From Microbacterium hibisci (GTDB lineage Bacteria > Actinomycetota > Actinomycetes > Actinomycetales > Microbacteriaceae), in contig NZ_JADIJC010000005.1 in assembly GCF_015278255.1 (NCBI RefSeq), positions 62,001 through 126,000 of the forward strand: a stretch of 64,000 nt of DNA. The letters run 5' to 3'. Position numbers and translations under genes: made by a program. Within the stretch, counting starts at the first letter, position 1; each line of letters starts with the position of its first letter. Below are positions 27,690 through 37,356 of the stretch, one piece after another. The notes under the pieces were generated by a model that worked only from the letters and a program-made list of their open reading frames with translations, was not told the DNA's origin and made no database searches.

Positions 27690-29305
27690 ACGAGGTCTTC
27701 GGCGCGGTTCACGCCGCTGTGCAGACGGTCGAGAACAACCCGCTCCTGAACATGACCATCTTCGGCGCGTTCGTGGCGGTGACGCTGTTCATCGTCATCC
27801 GGGCCAGCCGCAACAACAAGACGGCGGCGGACTACTACGCCGCCGGACGCTCCTTCACCGGACCGCAGAACGGGTTCGCGATCTCGGGCGACTACCTGTC
27901 GGCCGCATCGTTCCTCGGCATCTGCGGTGCGATCGCGATCAACGGGTACGACGGATTCCTGTACTCGATCGGCTTCCTGGTGGCGTGGCTCGTCGCGCTG
28001 CTGCTCGTGGCCGAGCTCATGCGCAACACCGGCAAGTTCACGATGGCCGACGTGCTGTCGTTCCGTCTCAAGCAGGGACCGGTGCGCATGGCGGCCGCGA
28101 TCACGACGCTGGCGGTGTGCTTCTTCTACCTCCTGGCCCAGATGGCCGGAGCCGGTGGCCTCGTGGCGCTGCTCCTCGGCATCGACGACACGCTGGGCAT
28201 CTCGCTCGTGGTCGCGGTGGTGGGCGTCCTCATGATCGTCTACGTGCTCGTCGGCGGCATGAAGGGCACCACGTGGGTGCAGATCGTCAAGGCCTTCCTC
28301 CTCATCGGCGGCGCACTGGTCATGACGATCTGGGTGCTCGCGCTCAACGGATTCAACCTCAACACGCTGCTCGAGAGCGCGGTGGCGCAGTCGACCGCCG
28401 ACCCGCAGGACGCGATCCTGGGTCCGGGGCTGCAGTACGGCGCCAACCCGTGGGACTTCATCTCGCTGGCCATCGCGCTGGTGCTCGGCACGGCGGGTCT
28501 GCCGCACGTGCTCATGCGCTTCTACACGGTGCCGACGGCCAAGGAGGCTCGACGCTCGGTGGTGTGGGCGATCTGGCTGATCGGCCTGTTCTACCTCCTG
28601 ACGCTGGTCCTCGGCTACGGCGCCGGCGCCCTGGTCGGACCGGACGCGATCAAGGCTGCGCCGGGTGGCGTCAACTCGGCCGCGCCGCTCCTCGCGCTCG
28701 CGCTCGGGGGCCCGCTGCTGCTCGGCTTCATCTCGGCGGTCGCCTTCGCGACGATCCTCGCGGTTGTCGCGGGACTGACGATCACCGCGGCTGCGTCGTT
28801 CGCGCACGACATCTACGCGAACGTCGTGAAGAAGGGGAACGTCCCTCCCGACGGCGAGGTCAAGGTCGCTCGTCGCACCGTGATCGTGATCGGCATCCTC
28901 GCGATCCTCGGCGGCATCGCCGTCCAGGGGCAGAACGTCGCGTTCCTGGTCGCGCTCGCCTTCGCGGTGGCCGCATCGGCGAACCTGCCGACCATCCTGT
29001 ACTCGCTGTTCTGGCGCGGGTTCACCACGCGCGGCGCGGTCTGGAGCATGTACGGCGGTCTGGCCGCCGCTGTCATCCTGATCGTGCTCTCGCCGGTGTT
29101 CTGGGGTGGTGAGACGAGCGTGTTCAAGGTCGGCACGCCGATCTGGCCGCTCAACAACCCGGGCATCGTGTCGATCCCGCTCGGGTTCTTCCTCGGCTGG
29201 CTCGGCTCGGTGACCTCGCGCAAGGCCGAGAGCCGCACCAAGGCCGCGGAGATGGACGTGCGCTCGCTCACCGGCTACGGCGCCGAGAAGGCCACGCACC
29301 ACTGA
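27686..29305 (+). CDS. actP: cation/acetate symporter (solute:sodium symporter family)
   Basis: The 539-residue protein of the SSS family has about 13 membrane helices, the N-terminal block ADYYAAGRSFTGPQNGFAISGDYLSAASFLG, the helix with GGMKGTTWVQIVKAF, and GLTITAAASFAHDIY. It imports acetate and similar monocarboxylates with sodium or protons. It is translationally coupled to the DUF485 gene. A strong hairpin follows the stop. Confidence 0.95.
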   Translation: MNEVFGAVHAAVQTVENNPLLNMTIFGAFVAVTLFIVIRASRNNKTAADYYAAGRSFTGPQNGFAISGDYLSAASFLGICGAIAINGYDGFLYSIGFLVAWLVALLLVAELMRNTGKFTMADVLSFRLKQGPVRMAAAITTLAVCFFYLLAQMAGAGGLVALLLGIDDTLGISLVVAVVGVLMIVYVLVGGMKGTTWVQIVKAFLLIGGALVMTIWVLALNGFNLNTLLESAVAQSTADPQDAILGPGLQYGANPWDFISLAIALVLGTAGLPHVLMRFYTVPTAKEARRSVVWAIWLIGLFYLLTLVLGYGAGALVGPDAIKAAPGGVNSAAPLLALALGGPLLLGFISAVAFATILAVVAGLTITAAASFAHDIYANVVKKGNVPPDGEVKVARRTVIVIGILAILGGIAVQGQNVAFLVALAFAVAASANLPTILYSLFWRGFTTRGAVWSMYGGLAAAVILIVLSPVFWGGETSVFKVGTPIWPLNNPGIVSIPLGFFLGWLGSVTSRKAESRTKAAEMDVRSLTGYGAEKATHH

Positions 29306-29323
29306 CCCGGATCGGGTGATCGC

Positions 29324-29354
29324 GGGGCCCGGGCGGATCCACCGCCCGGGCCTC
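29324..29354. terminator. bidirectional terminator between actP and the alkyltransferase-like gene
   Basis: GGCCCGGGCGG and CCGCCCGGGCC form an 11-bp stem with a 5-nt loop, extended by a G-T and a G-C pair. It lies between two convergent genes. Confidence 0.75.
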
Positions 29355-29370
29355 GCTGCGGGCGGGCGGC

Positions 29371-30033
29371 CTACACGCCCGCCGCTTCGGCGGCCTGCAT
29401 CGTCGCCGCACGCGGGGCGGCGGGGATGTGCGGGCCCTGCTCCAGATCGAGGAGGAACCGCTTGACCTCGGGCCGCCCGCCGTACTCGCCCAGCGATCCG
29501 TCGGACCGCACCACGCGATGCACCGGCACGACCACGGAGAAGGGCGTGGTGGCGCACGCGGTGCCCACGGCGCGCGCGGCGCGCGGGCTGCCGGCTGCGA
29601 TCGCGACCTCTCCGTAGCCCGCTGTCTCGCCGTACGGGATGTCGCGCACCGCACCGAGCGCGTCGCGCGTGAAGCCGCGCACCAGTCGCCAGTCCAGCGG
29701 AAGGTCGAACTCCCTCCGATCGCCGGCGAAGTACTCGTCGAGCTGCGCCGCCGCTGCGGCGAAGACGTCATCGGAGGCCGCGTGCTCCGGCCCGCGCTCA
29801 CCGCCGGTGGCCGAGGCCGCCGGATCGACTTCTCGCTCCGCGAGCGGATCGAGATCATCCGTCTCGTCCGGCACCGGCAGCACGCGCAGCCGCAGCGCGA
29901 TGCGCTCGAGCTCGCTGTGCAGGGGACCGTCGAAGGGATGGAGTGTCACGATGCCGTCGGCGGTCGTGACGATCAGGATGTCGCCGATCGGCGACGGGTG
30001 GACGCGGTAGCGGGGCGGATCCTCGGGGGTCAT
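29371..30033 (-). CDS. alkyltransferase-like protein of the Ogt/MGMT family without the acceptor cysteine
   Basis: The 220-residue protein has both parts of an O6-alkylguanine-DNA alkyltransferase: an N-terminal ribonuclease-H-like domain, and a C-terminal DNA-binding domain with IPYGETAGYGEVA, SPRAARAVGTA and VVVPVHRVVRSDGSLGEYGG. The invariant PCHR motif is PVHR: codon 171 is GTG (Val) where the alkyl-accepting Cys should be. It can therefore bind DNA and may flip a base, but it cannot repair by itself. This matches the logic of ATL proteins, which mark alkylated DNA for excision repair. It is longer than typical ATLs, with an Asp/Glu-rich insert at about 55-85. Confidence 0.9.
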   Translation of the reverse strand: MTPEDPPRYRVHPSPIGDILIVTTADGIVTLHPFDGPLHSELERIALRLRVLPVPDETDDLDPLAEREVDPAASATGGERGPEHAASDDVFAAAAAQLDEYFAGDRREFDLPLDWRLVRGFTRDALGAVRDIPYGETAGYGEVAIAAGSPRAARAVGTACATTPFSVVVPVHRVVRSDGSLGEYGGRPEVKRFLLDLEQGPHIPAAPRAATMQAAEAAGV

Positions 30034-30205
30034 GCGACCATCCTGGTCCGTCGCGCCGACGGTCGGGCGGGCGCTGTCGTCGAACTGTGGGAACGCCGGC
30101 GCCCCACGCGCCTGGGGAGGAGGGGACGGCAGCCGCGTCGCCCAATACCGCGAAACTCAGGTCCATTGCAAGTACCGGACAGCGCGCGCCTTTAGGGTGG
30201 CACGT

Positions 30206-33200
30206 GTGTGGCGAGCAGAACGGAGCGCCGTGCTGGGCCGAGCAGACGCCGAGCGCGGGTATGACGTGACCCCCGGCGATCTCGGTCTCGCGGAACCCGA
30301 CGTCACCGTCGTGCACGTCGCCCAGTCCGAGCGCGACCGGCTGCGGACGCAGTCCGCCGCGCTGGGCGGGCGGTCCACGCTGCTGCACTTCGCGGACGGT
30401 CAGGACGCCGCGATCGAGATCACCAAGGCGCACCCCGGCAGCCTCCCGCAGTTCATCACCGGACGCTCCACTCTGCTGTCCAATCTGTTCCGGGACGAGG
30501 TTGCGCTGCGCAACGCGCGGCTGGCCGCCGAGCGCATCACCGCGAAGGACCAGGAGCTGCGGACCACGCGCGGCCTCGACGCAGTACGACTGGCGGTGGG
30601 CCTCGCGGGCTGGCGCATCGGCGGCGTGAGCTGGAGTGCGCCGGTGCTGCTGCGGCCGCTGGCGATCCGACGTCACCACGGCGACTTCGAGCTGAAGCTG
30701 CACGGCACCTTCTCGGTCAACCCCGAGCTCGTCCGCGCACTCCGCACCCACTTCGGCATCCGCCTCGATGCCGATGGCCTCGCCGCGCTGGCGTACGAGG
30801 GCGGGCTCTTCAAGCCGCAGCCCGTCATCGACCACCTGCGGGCTCTCACGGCGTCGACCGAGACGTTCCTGGTGAAGCCGCGGCTGCTGGTCTCGAGCTT
30901 CGCCGACGTCGGCGGCGACATGGTGCTCGACGCAGCCGACCTCGACCACCGCGTGCTGAACGCGCTGGCGGGGCACGTGGCCGATCGCGAGTCCCTCACG
31001 ATCCGCCGCGACGGGCCCCAGCCGGCGAACCCCGACGAGCGCCCGCCCGCCTCCGACAACCTGCTGCTCGACGCCGACTCCGAGCAGGAGCGCGTGCTGG
31101 CGCGGATCGCCGACGGCCAGTCGCTGGTGATCCACACCCTCCCGGGCACGGGCGGCACTCAGACCGTCATCAACGCGGTGGGCGCGCTCGTGCGCGACGG
31201 CAAGCGCGTGCTCGTCGTGAGCGCACGCCGCTCCACACTCGACGGCGTGCGCCACCGCCTCGCCGGCATCGGCCTGCCCGGACTCGCGGTCTCGCCCGAG
31301 CGGCTGCAGCGCGATCTCATCCGCGCGATCGGACGCAACGAGAAGGCCGAGGCCCCGAAGGTCGCCGACATCGACGACGCGCTCGTGCGCCTGCGCGGCG
31401 TGCTCCGCGACTACCGGTCGGCGGTCACCGCCCGCCATCCCGATTTCGGGGTGTCGGTGCTCGACATCCTCCGCGAACTCGCAGCTCTCGCCGAGAACGG
31501 CGTGACGCCCGCGACCGAGGCGCGCTTCGAGGCGGACGCGCTTGCCCGGCTCGCGACCACGCGTGACGATGCGGCCGCGAAGCTCGCCGCCGCCGCGCGG
31601 CTCGGCGAGTTCCGATTCGGGCCCGACGACTCGCCGTGGTACGGCGTGACCTTCGCGACGGTCGAGCAGGCGCGCGCCACGCACGCCCTGGCAGGCAAGC
31701 TGCACCGCAGCGACGTGCCGACGCTGCTGGAGCGGGGCTACGAGCTGATCGCCCAGACCCGCATGCGGCCGTTCCAGACCATCGCGGAGCTGGGCGTGTA
31801 CCTGCGCCTGCTGCGCGGCATCCGCGATTCGCTCGACCGCTTCAGTCTCACGGTGTTCGAGCGCCCTCTGGGCGAACTCATCCAGGCGCACGCCCCGCGC
31901 CGTGACGCGCCGGAGATGAACGGCGCCAACCGCCGCCGGCTGCGCCGGCTCTCGCGCGAGTACCTGCGACCCGGCGTGCACGTGCCCGACATGTACGAGG
32001 CGCTCCTCCGCGTGCAGCAGCAGCGCACCGAATGGCAGCGCTACGTCGACATGGGCGTGACGCCCGAGGTTCCCCTGGGACTCGCCGACGTGCAGGTCGC
32101 GTGGCAGCGCGTGGACGCCGAGCTCGGCGAGCTCGACGTCGTGCTCGGCCGCAGAGACGCCGATCGCCTGAGCACCATCCCCGTGAAGCAGCTCGTGCGG
32201 ACGCTCGCCGGGCTCGCCGCCGACTCCGACGTCTTCGACAATCTGAAGGAGCGGGCGACCCTGCGCAGCGAGCTGGCCGCCATGGGCCTCGAGCCGCTGC
32301 TGCTCGAGCTGTCGGTGCGGCACGTGCCCGAGGACGAGGTGGCCGCCGAGCTCGAGTTCGCCTGGTGGCAGTCCGCCCTCGAGCTGCTGCTGCGCACCGA
32401 CCGCGCCGTGCTGGGAGCCAACACGGCCGTGGTCGACCGGCTGGAGCGCGACTTCCGGCTGGTCGACGAGGCGCATGCGGCGGCATCCGGCCCGCTCCTC
32501 GCCGCTCATCTCGCGACGCAGTGGCGCATCGGGATCGTCGACCACGCGGCCGAGGCCGAGGGTCTGAAGAGAGCGCTCAAGCGCGGCGCGATCACGCCGG
32601 CCGAGCTCGCGACCGTCGCTCCGGAGCTCTCGCGCACCCTGTCGCCCGTGTGGCTGGCGTCGCCCTACGAGGTGCCCCGCATCCCCGAGTCCGTCTCGTT
32701 CGACGTCGTGATGCTGGCGGATGCCGGTGCCCTGTGTCTCGCGGAGGCCTCGCCGGCTCTCCGCAGGGCCGGGCAGGTCGTCGCCTTCGGCGACCCCGTG
32801 ACGCAGAAGCCCACGCCGTTCCTCGTGGCCGCCGGATCGCCGGTCTCTGCGGCCGCGCCGCCGGCCCCGCCCCACGGCGCGGCAGGCAACGGCACCGCAG
32901 GCCACGGCGCGGCGGCCCCGGGCGCGGAGACCGACGAAGAGGTGCCGTTCGACTCGACCAGCGTCTTCGAGCGCCTGGCCGAGCTGCTCCCCGTCGAGAC
33001 GCTGACGCGCAGCTACCGGGCGGGGGGCGAGGACCTCGCTGCCCTCGTCAACGACGCGTTCTACGGCGGTGAGCTGGTGTCGCTGCCGTGGGCCGGCTCG
33101 TATCTGGGACGAGGCAGTCTCGCCGTCGACTACGTCGAGGGCGGCCACGGCACGCCCGATCCCATCACCGGCGCCGTCGAGAGCCCCGACTCCGAGGTGG

Positions 33201-34009
33201 CGCGGGTCGTCACGCTCGTGGTCGAGCACGCGGTCAACCGGGGGAGCGAGTCGCTCATGGTGGTCACTGCCAGCGCCCGGCACGCCGAGCGGGTCCGCGC
33301 CGCGGTCGAGTCCGCCTTCGCGGGTCGCTCCGACGTGGCGGACTTCGTCTCGCGCGACACCGCCGAGCCGTTCTCCGTGCTGACCCTCGAGGAGTCGGTG
33401 GCCGAGAGCCGCGACCGCGTCATCTTCTCGCTCGGGTTCGGGCTCACCAAGCACGGCCGGGTGCTGAGCGACTTCGGCGACCTCTCGTCGCCGGACGGCG
33501 AGCGACTGCTCACGGTGGGCATGACCCGGGCGCGGCGCTCGATGGTCATCGTGTCGTCGATCCGCCCGTCCGCCTTCGACGACGGGCGCCTCGAGTACGG
33601 CGCCGCGACCCTCATGTCGATCCTCGGCGGCCTGGCCGCGCGCTCGCGCGAAGCCCGTCTCGAAGACCTCGCCGACCCGCTCACCCGCGCGCTCGCGCGC
33701 GAGCTGCGGCGCGCCGGCCTGTCGGTCGACGTCCATTACCGCGGCCTGCTGCCGCTCGTCGCGCAGTATGACGGCAAGGCGGTCGTCGTCGAGAGCGACC
33801 CCGAGACGATCGGCGAGTCGCTCCGGGAGTCGCTGCGCCTGCGGCCCCAGATCCTGCGGCGACTCGGCTGGCACTACGTGCGCGTGCACTCGTTCGACCT
33901 GTACCGCGATCCCGCCGATGTGGCGCAGCGCATCGCAGCCATGCTCGGCGTGCCGCCCGACGCCCCGCGCGTCGACAGCGAGACGCAGCCCATCGATGTC
34001 GTCGAGTGA
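30206..34009 (+). CDS. large SF1-helicase-like protein with degenerate ATPase motifs and a C-terminal nuclease-like domain
   Basis: This protein of about 1267 residues keeps the order of motifs of UPF1-like SF1 helicases, but key residues are lost. The Walker A region reads LPGTGGTQT, with Gly317 in place of the lysine. The Walker B/DEAS region reads DVVMLADAGA (833-842). Motif III (VVAFGDPVTQKPTP), the RSYRAGGEDLAALVNDAFYGGEL block and motif VI (VGMTRARR, 1104-1111) are recognisable. The last 110 residues resemble a Vsr/DUF559-type nuclease domain (GWHYVRVHSFDLYRDP) without clear catalytic acids. The start is uncertain: GTG 30206 follows TAGGGT by 7 nt (leaderless), GTG 30230 has GGAG. It is probably a structural or DNA-binding protein of unknown role. 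Confidence 0.8.
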   Translation: MWRAERSAVLGRADAERGYDVTPGDLGLAEPDVTVVHVAQSERDRLRTQSAALGGRSTLLHFADGQDAAIEITKAHPGSLPQFITGRSTLLSNLFRDEVALRNARLAAERITAKDQELRTTRGLDAVRLAVGLAGWRIGGVSWSAPVLLRPLAIRRHHGDFELKLHGTFSVNPELVRALRTHFGIRLDADGLAALAYEGGLFKPQPVIDHLRALTASTETFLVKPRLLVSSFADVGGDMVLDAADLDHRVLNALAGHVADRESLTIRRDGPQPANPDERPPASDNLLLDADSEQERVLARIADGQSLVIHTLPGTGGTQTVINAVGALVRDGKRVLVVSARRSTLDGVRHRLAGIGLPGLAVSPERLQRDLIRAIGRNEKAEAPKVADIDDALVRLRGVLRDYRSAVTARHPDFGVSVLDILRELAALAENGVTPATEARFEADALARLATTRDDAAAKLAAAARLGEFRFGPDDSPWYGVTFATVEQARATHALAGKLHRSDVPTLLERGYELIAQTRMRPFQTIAELGVYLRLLRGIRDSLDRFSLTVFERPLGELIQAHAPRRDAPEMNGANRRRLRRLSREYLRPGVHVPDMYEALLRVQQQRTEWQRYVDMGVTPEVPLGLADVQVAWQRVDAELGELDVVLGRRDADRLSTIPVKQLVRTLAGLAADSDVFDNLKERATLRSELAAMGLEPLLLELSVRHVPEDEVAAELEFAWWQSALELLLRTDRAVLGANTAVVDRLERDFRLVDEAHAAASGPLLAAHLATQWRIGIVDHAAEAEGLKRALKRGAITPAELATVAPELSRTLSPVWLASPYEVPRIPESVSFDVVMLADAGALCLAEASPALRRAGQVVAFGDPVTQKPTPFLVAAGSPVSAAAPPAPPHGAAGNGTAGHGAAAPGAETDEEVPFDSTSVFERLAELLPVETLTRSYRAGGEDLAALVNDAFYGGELVSLPWAGSYLGRGSLAVDYVEGGHGTPDPITGAVESPDSEVARVVTLVVEHAVNRGSESLMVVTASARHAERVRAAVESAFAGRSDVADFVSRDTAEPFSVLTLEESVAESRDRVIFSLGFGLTKHGRVLSDFGDLSSPDGERLLTVGMTRARRSMVIVSSIRPSAFDDGRLEYGAATLMSILGGLAARSREARLEDLADPLTRALARELRRAGLSVDVHYRGLLPLVAQYDGKAVVVESDPETIGESLRESLRLRPQILRRLGWHYVRVHSFDLYRDPADVAQRIAAMLGVPPDAPRVDSETQPIDVVE

Positions 34010-34102
34010 CCGGCAGCGGATCGAGCGCGTCACCGGCTCACGTCGCGCGAAGCTGACTCCTGCGCCGGGAACCACGGCCGAGCCGATCCCCGCGGATGAG
34101 AC

Positions 34103-34157
34103 GACGGATGCCGCACCCCCGGCTGGTCGCGACGACCAGGGTGACGCGGCATCCGTC
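34103..34157. terminator. nested hairpin, bidirectional terminator
   Basis: An outer stem GACGGATGCCGC/GCGGCATCCGTC (34103-34114 with 34146-34157) encloses an inner stem CTGGTCG/CGACCAG. It lies between the convergent helicase-like gene and mscL. Confidence 0.65.
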
Positions 34158-34216
34158 TCGATAGGCCCGAACGACGAGCGCCTGCGGCGCGACGTCCCTC
34201 CCCACTACTGACGAGG

Positions 34217-34654
34217 TCAGGAGCGCGCGGGCGCCTGCGGCTGGTTGCCCTGCCTGTCGAGCAGATCGCGGATCTGCACCAGCAGCTCCTGCTCGGTGGG
34301 GAGCTTCGGCTCCTCGTCGGCGGGCGTGATGCCGGCCTTCGCGGCCGCACGCTCCTTCAGCCGGTTCATCGGGTAGACGAACACGAAGTACACGACCACG
34401 GCGACCGCGAGGAAGTTGATGATCGCGCCGAGGATCATGCCGAACCCGAAGAAGACCTCGTCGCCGTTGTAGTTGGTGATCGTCCATCCGACCTGATCCA
34501 GGCTGCTGGCGTTGAAGACCAGCGCGATGAGGGGATTGATCAGGCCGTTGACGATGGCATTGACGATCGTGGTGAACGCGGCGCCGATGACGACCGCGAC
34601 CGCCAGGTCGATGACGTTCCCACGCAGGATGAACTCTTTGAAGCCCTTGATCAC
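34217..34654 (-). CDS. mscL: large-conductance mechanosensitive channel
   Basis: The 145-residue protein matches MscL: amphipathic start IKGFKEFILRGNVIDLAVAVVIGAAFTTIVNAIV (TM1), a periplasmic loop, TM2 (FGMILGAIINFLAVAVVVYFVFVYPMNRLKER) and a C-terminal helix (TEQELLVQIRDLL). It is the emergency valve opened by osmotic down-shock. The start is taken as GTG 34654, the codon right before IKGFKEF; the long upstream frame is not coding. Confidence 0.95.
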   Translation of the reverse strand: MIKGFKEFILRGNVIDLAVAVVIGAAFTTIVNAIVNGLINPLIALVFNASSLDQVGWTITNYNGDEVFFGFGMILGAIINFLAVAVVVYFVFVYPMNRLKERAAAKAGITPADEEPKLPTEQELLVQIRDLLDRQGNQPQAPARS

Positions 34655-34700
34655 GTGCAGTACCCCCCTGGGTGTCTCCCGCGACGGGGGCTCCGGCTGA

Positions 34701-35000
34701 TCAGGTTCCGGACGACGCGGGCGAGGCCTTCGCCTCGGACTTCGATGATGTCGAAGTCGACGAAGAGGCGCCACTCGAGGCATCCGATCCGCCACTCGAT
34801 CCCGAGCCGCCGGTCTTCGCACCCGCACGCGAATCGGTGCGGTAGAAGCCCGAGCCGTTGAAGGTCACGCCGATCGAGCCGTACTCCTTGCGCAGCGCGC
34901 CGCCGCACTCGGGGCACTCGGTCAGGGTGGGGTCGGCGAAGGACTGCACGGCATCGAAGCGGTGACCGCACTGCTTGCAGGCGTAGGCGTAGGTGGGCAT
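34701..35000 (-). CDS. FmdB-family zinc-ribbon protein
   Basis: The 99-residue protein starts MPTYAYACKQCGHRF and has a zinc ribbon with Cys8, Cys11, Cys29 and Cys32. YGSIGVTFNGSGFYRTD follows, then a Ser/Gly/Ala-rich disordered tail of about 40 residues. FmdB-type proteins are small putative regulators conserved across bacteria with no fixed function. It lies between mscL and the 5-FTHF cyclo-ligase, all in one direction. Confidence 0.9.
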   Translation of the reverse strand: MPTYAYACKQCGHRFDAVQSFADPTLTECPECGGALRKEYGSIGVTFNGSGFYRTDSRAGAKTGGSGSSGGSDASSGASSSTSTSSKSEAKASPASSGT

Positions 35001-35020
35001 TGCTCTCTCGGTTCTGGCTG

Positions 35021-35617
35021 TCAGCGCCGCGTCGGCGCGAGGGTGATGGTGCGCGTCGGCGTGACGACGCCGGTGACGGGCTGGTCATGGACGTCGCTGG
35101 GCACCTCGTCGACGAACTCGCTGTCGAACACCACGGCGTAGACGGGCGGGCAGCGCTCCATCGAGCCGAGGGTCTTGTCGAAGAACCCGCGGCCCCAGCC
35201 GAGCCGCATGCCGTTCCGGTCGACGGAGGCGGCGGGGATCACGAGCAGGTCGACGTCGTTCACGGCGATCGGACCCAGCAGCTCGCCCACGGGCTCGGGG
35301 AGTCCGTACATGCCCTCGGCGATGTCGCCGTCCGTCGTGGCGACCGACCAGTCCAGCAGGCCGTCCGCGCGCGTCACGGGAAGGAGGACACGGATGCCTC
35401 GGCGCACGGCATCCGCCACGAAGGAACGGGTGCCCGGCTCGGCGGTGGTCGACAGGAAGCACGAGATCGAGCGCGCGTCGTGCTCGGCGACGAGCGCGTC
35501 GAGCTGGGCGTGGATGCCGGCCTCGGCCTGTTCACGCGCCTGCTCGGACAGCAGCTGGCGTCGCTCGCGCAGCTCCGCGCGCAGCGCGCGCTTGGCATCG
35601 GCGATCGCGTCGGACAT
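35021..35617 (-). CDS. 5-formyltetrahydrofolate cyclo-ligase
   Basis: The 198-residue protein has the family motifs: basic KRALRAELRERR near the N-terminus, and the LLVIPAASVDRNGMRLGWGRGFFDKTL block that binds ATP and folate. It converts 5-formyl-THF to 5,10-methenyl-THF with ATP. TAGAAT (minus strand, 35625-35630) ends 7 nt before the ATG, so a leaderless mRNA is likely. It is divergent from galU, with only 77 nt between the starts. Confidence 0.93.
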   Translation of the reverse strand: MSDAIADAKRALRAELRERRQLLSEQAREQAEAGIHAQLDALVAEHDARSISCFLSTTAEPGTRSFVADAVRRGIRVLLPVTRADGLLDWSVATTDGDIAEGMYGLPEPVGELLGPIAVNDVDLLVIPAASVDRNGMRLGWGRGFFDKTLGSMERCPPVYAVVFDSEFVDEVPSDVHDQPVTGVVTPTRTITLAPTRR

Positions 35618-35624
35618 GCAGCCG

Positions 35625-35688
35625 ATTCTACGGGGCGTGTATCACACCGCGTCCGCGCGCGGGGTGGCGGCGCGGTCCCCTTTAGACT
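35625..35688. promoter_or_regulatory. divergent leaderless promoters of the cyclo-ligase and galU genes
   Basis: TAGAAT on the minus strand (35630-35625) ends 7 nt before the cyclo-ligase ATG. TAGACT on the plus strand (35683-35688) ends 6 nt before the galU ATG. The 77-nt gap holds nothing else. Confidence 0.55.
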
Positions 35689-35694
35689 CGGGGA

Positions 35695-36582
<888 letters not shown>

Positions 36583-36606
36583 CGCCGCCCGTTCGAGGGG
36601 GTCTCG

Positions 36607-37236
36607 GTGGATCTGTCGGCTCCCCGCAGGCACGGCCCGGTGGCCATCCGCCTGGTGCGCCAGCGCGATGCGCGGGTGCTGCAGAACGAGCTGCTGTCCA
36701 ATCGCGGCTGGCTGCGCCCGTGGGAGGCGACGAGCCCCGACGGGCCGGTCTCGTTCGACATGCGAGTGGGTGTGCGCCGGCTGCTGCAGCAGTACCGTGA
36801 CGGCGCCGGCGTGCCGTTCGTGATGGAGTACGACGGCGAGGTGGCCGGCCAGCTCAACGTGTGGGGCATCGCCCGCGGGTCGCTCGCCTCCGCGACGATC
36901 GGCTACTGGGTCAGCGAGCGATTCGCCGGGCGCGGCATCACGCCGACCTCGGTCGCGCTCGCCACCGACGTCTGCTTCTCCGAGCTGCGGCTGCACCGCA
37001 TGGAGATCTGCATCCGGCCCGAGAACCGCGCGAGCCTGCGCGTCGTCGAGAAGCTGGGCTTCCGCTACGAGGGCCTGCGCCGCCGGTTCATCCACATCGA
37101 CGGCGACTGGCGCGACCACTACGCCTTTGCGCTGGTTCGCGAAGACGTGCCCGAGGGCGTGCTGCAGCGGTGGGTGTCCGGTCGCGCGCCGCAGGACGCC
37201 GCCACCGTCCCGCCGGCCGACCGGCTCCACGCGTAG
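36607..37236 (+). CDS. RimJ/RimL-type GNAT N-acetyltransferase
   Basis: The 209-residue acetyltransferase is of the ribosomal-protein N-acetyltransferase branch: ATIGYWVSERFAGRGITPTSVALATDVCF (acetyl-CoA loop), LHRMEICIRPENRASLRVVEKLGFRYEGLRRRFIHIDGDWRDHYAFAL. The start is a GTG at 36607 with GAGGGGG upstream. It lies directly after galU, as in many actinobacteria. Confidence 0.92.
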   Translation: MDLSAPRRHGPVAIRLVRQRDARVLQNELLSNRGWLRPWEATSPDGPVSFDMRVGVRRLLQQYRDGAGVPFVMEYDGEVAGQLNVWGIARGSLASATIGYWVSERFAGRGITPTSVALATDVCFSELRLHRMEICIRPENRASLRVVEKLGFRYEGLRRRFIHIDGDWRDHYAFALVREDVPEGVLQRWVSGRAPQDAATVPPADRLHA

Positions 37237-37306
37237 CCGCCGGAGGCCCGCGCCGTCTGGTGCCGGCGATGAGGGGCCGGCAGGCGCCGGATCGGCTTTC
37301 ATGACA

Positions 37307-37330
37307 CGCGACCCGATACCAGGGGTCGCG
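37307..37330. terminator. hairpin after the galU-GNAT operon
   Basis: CGCGACCC and GGGTCGCG are separated by 8 nt. It sits between the acetyltransferase stop and the next start, so a terminator is the simplest reading. Confidence 0.45.
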
Positions 37331-37356
37331 GCATCCGGTCCCTTACCGTGGTCTGC

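Noticed and set aside
29855..34075. A 1406-codon open frame on the minus strand opposite the helicase-like gene
   Set aside because: It has shadow composition (Arg, His, Gln, Asp and Glu-rich), no domains and no start signal; the plus-strand protein has clear helicase motifs.
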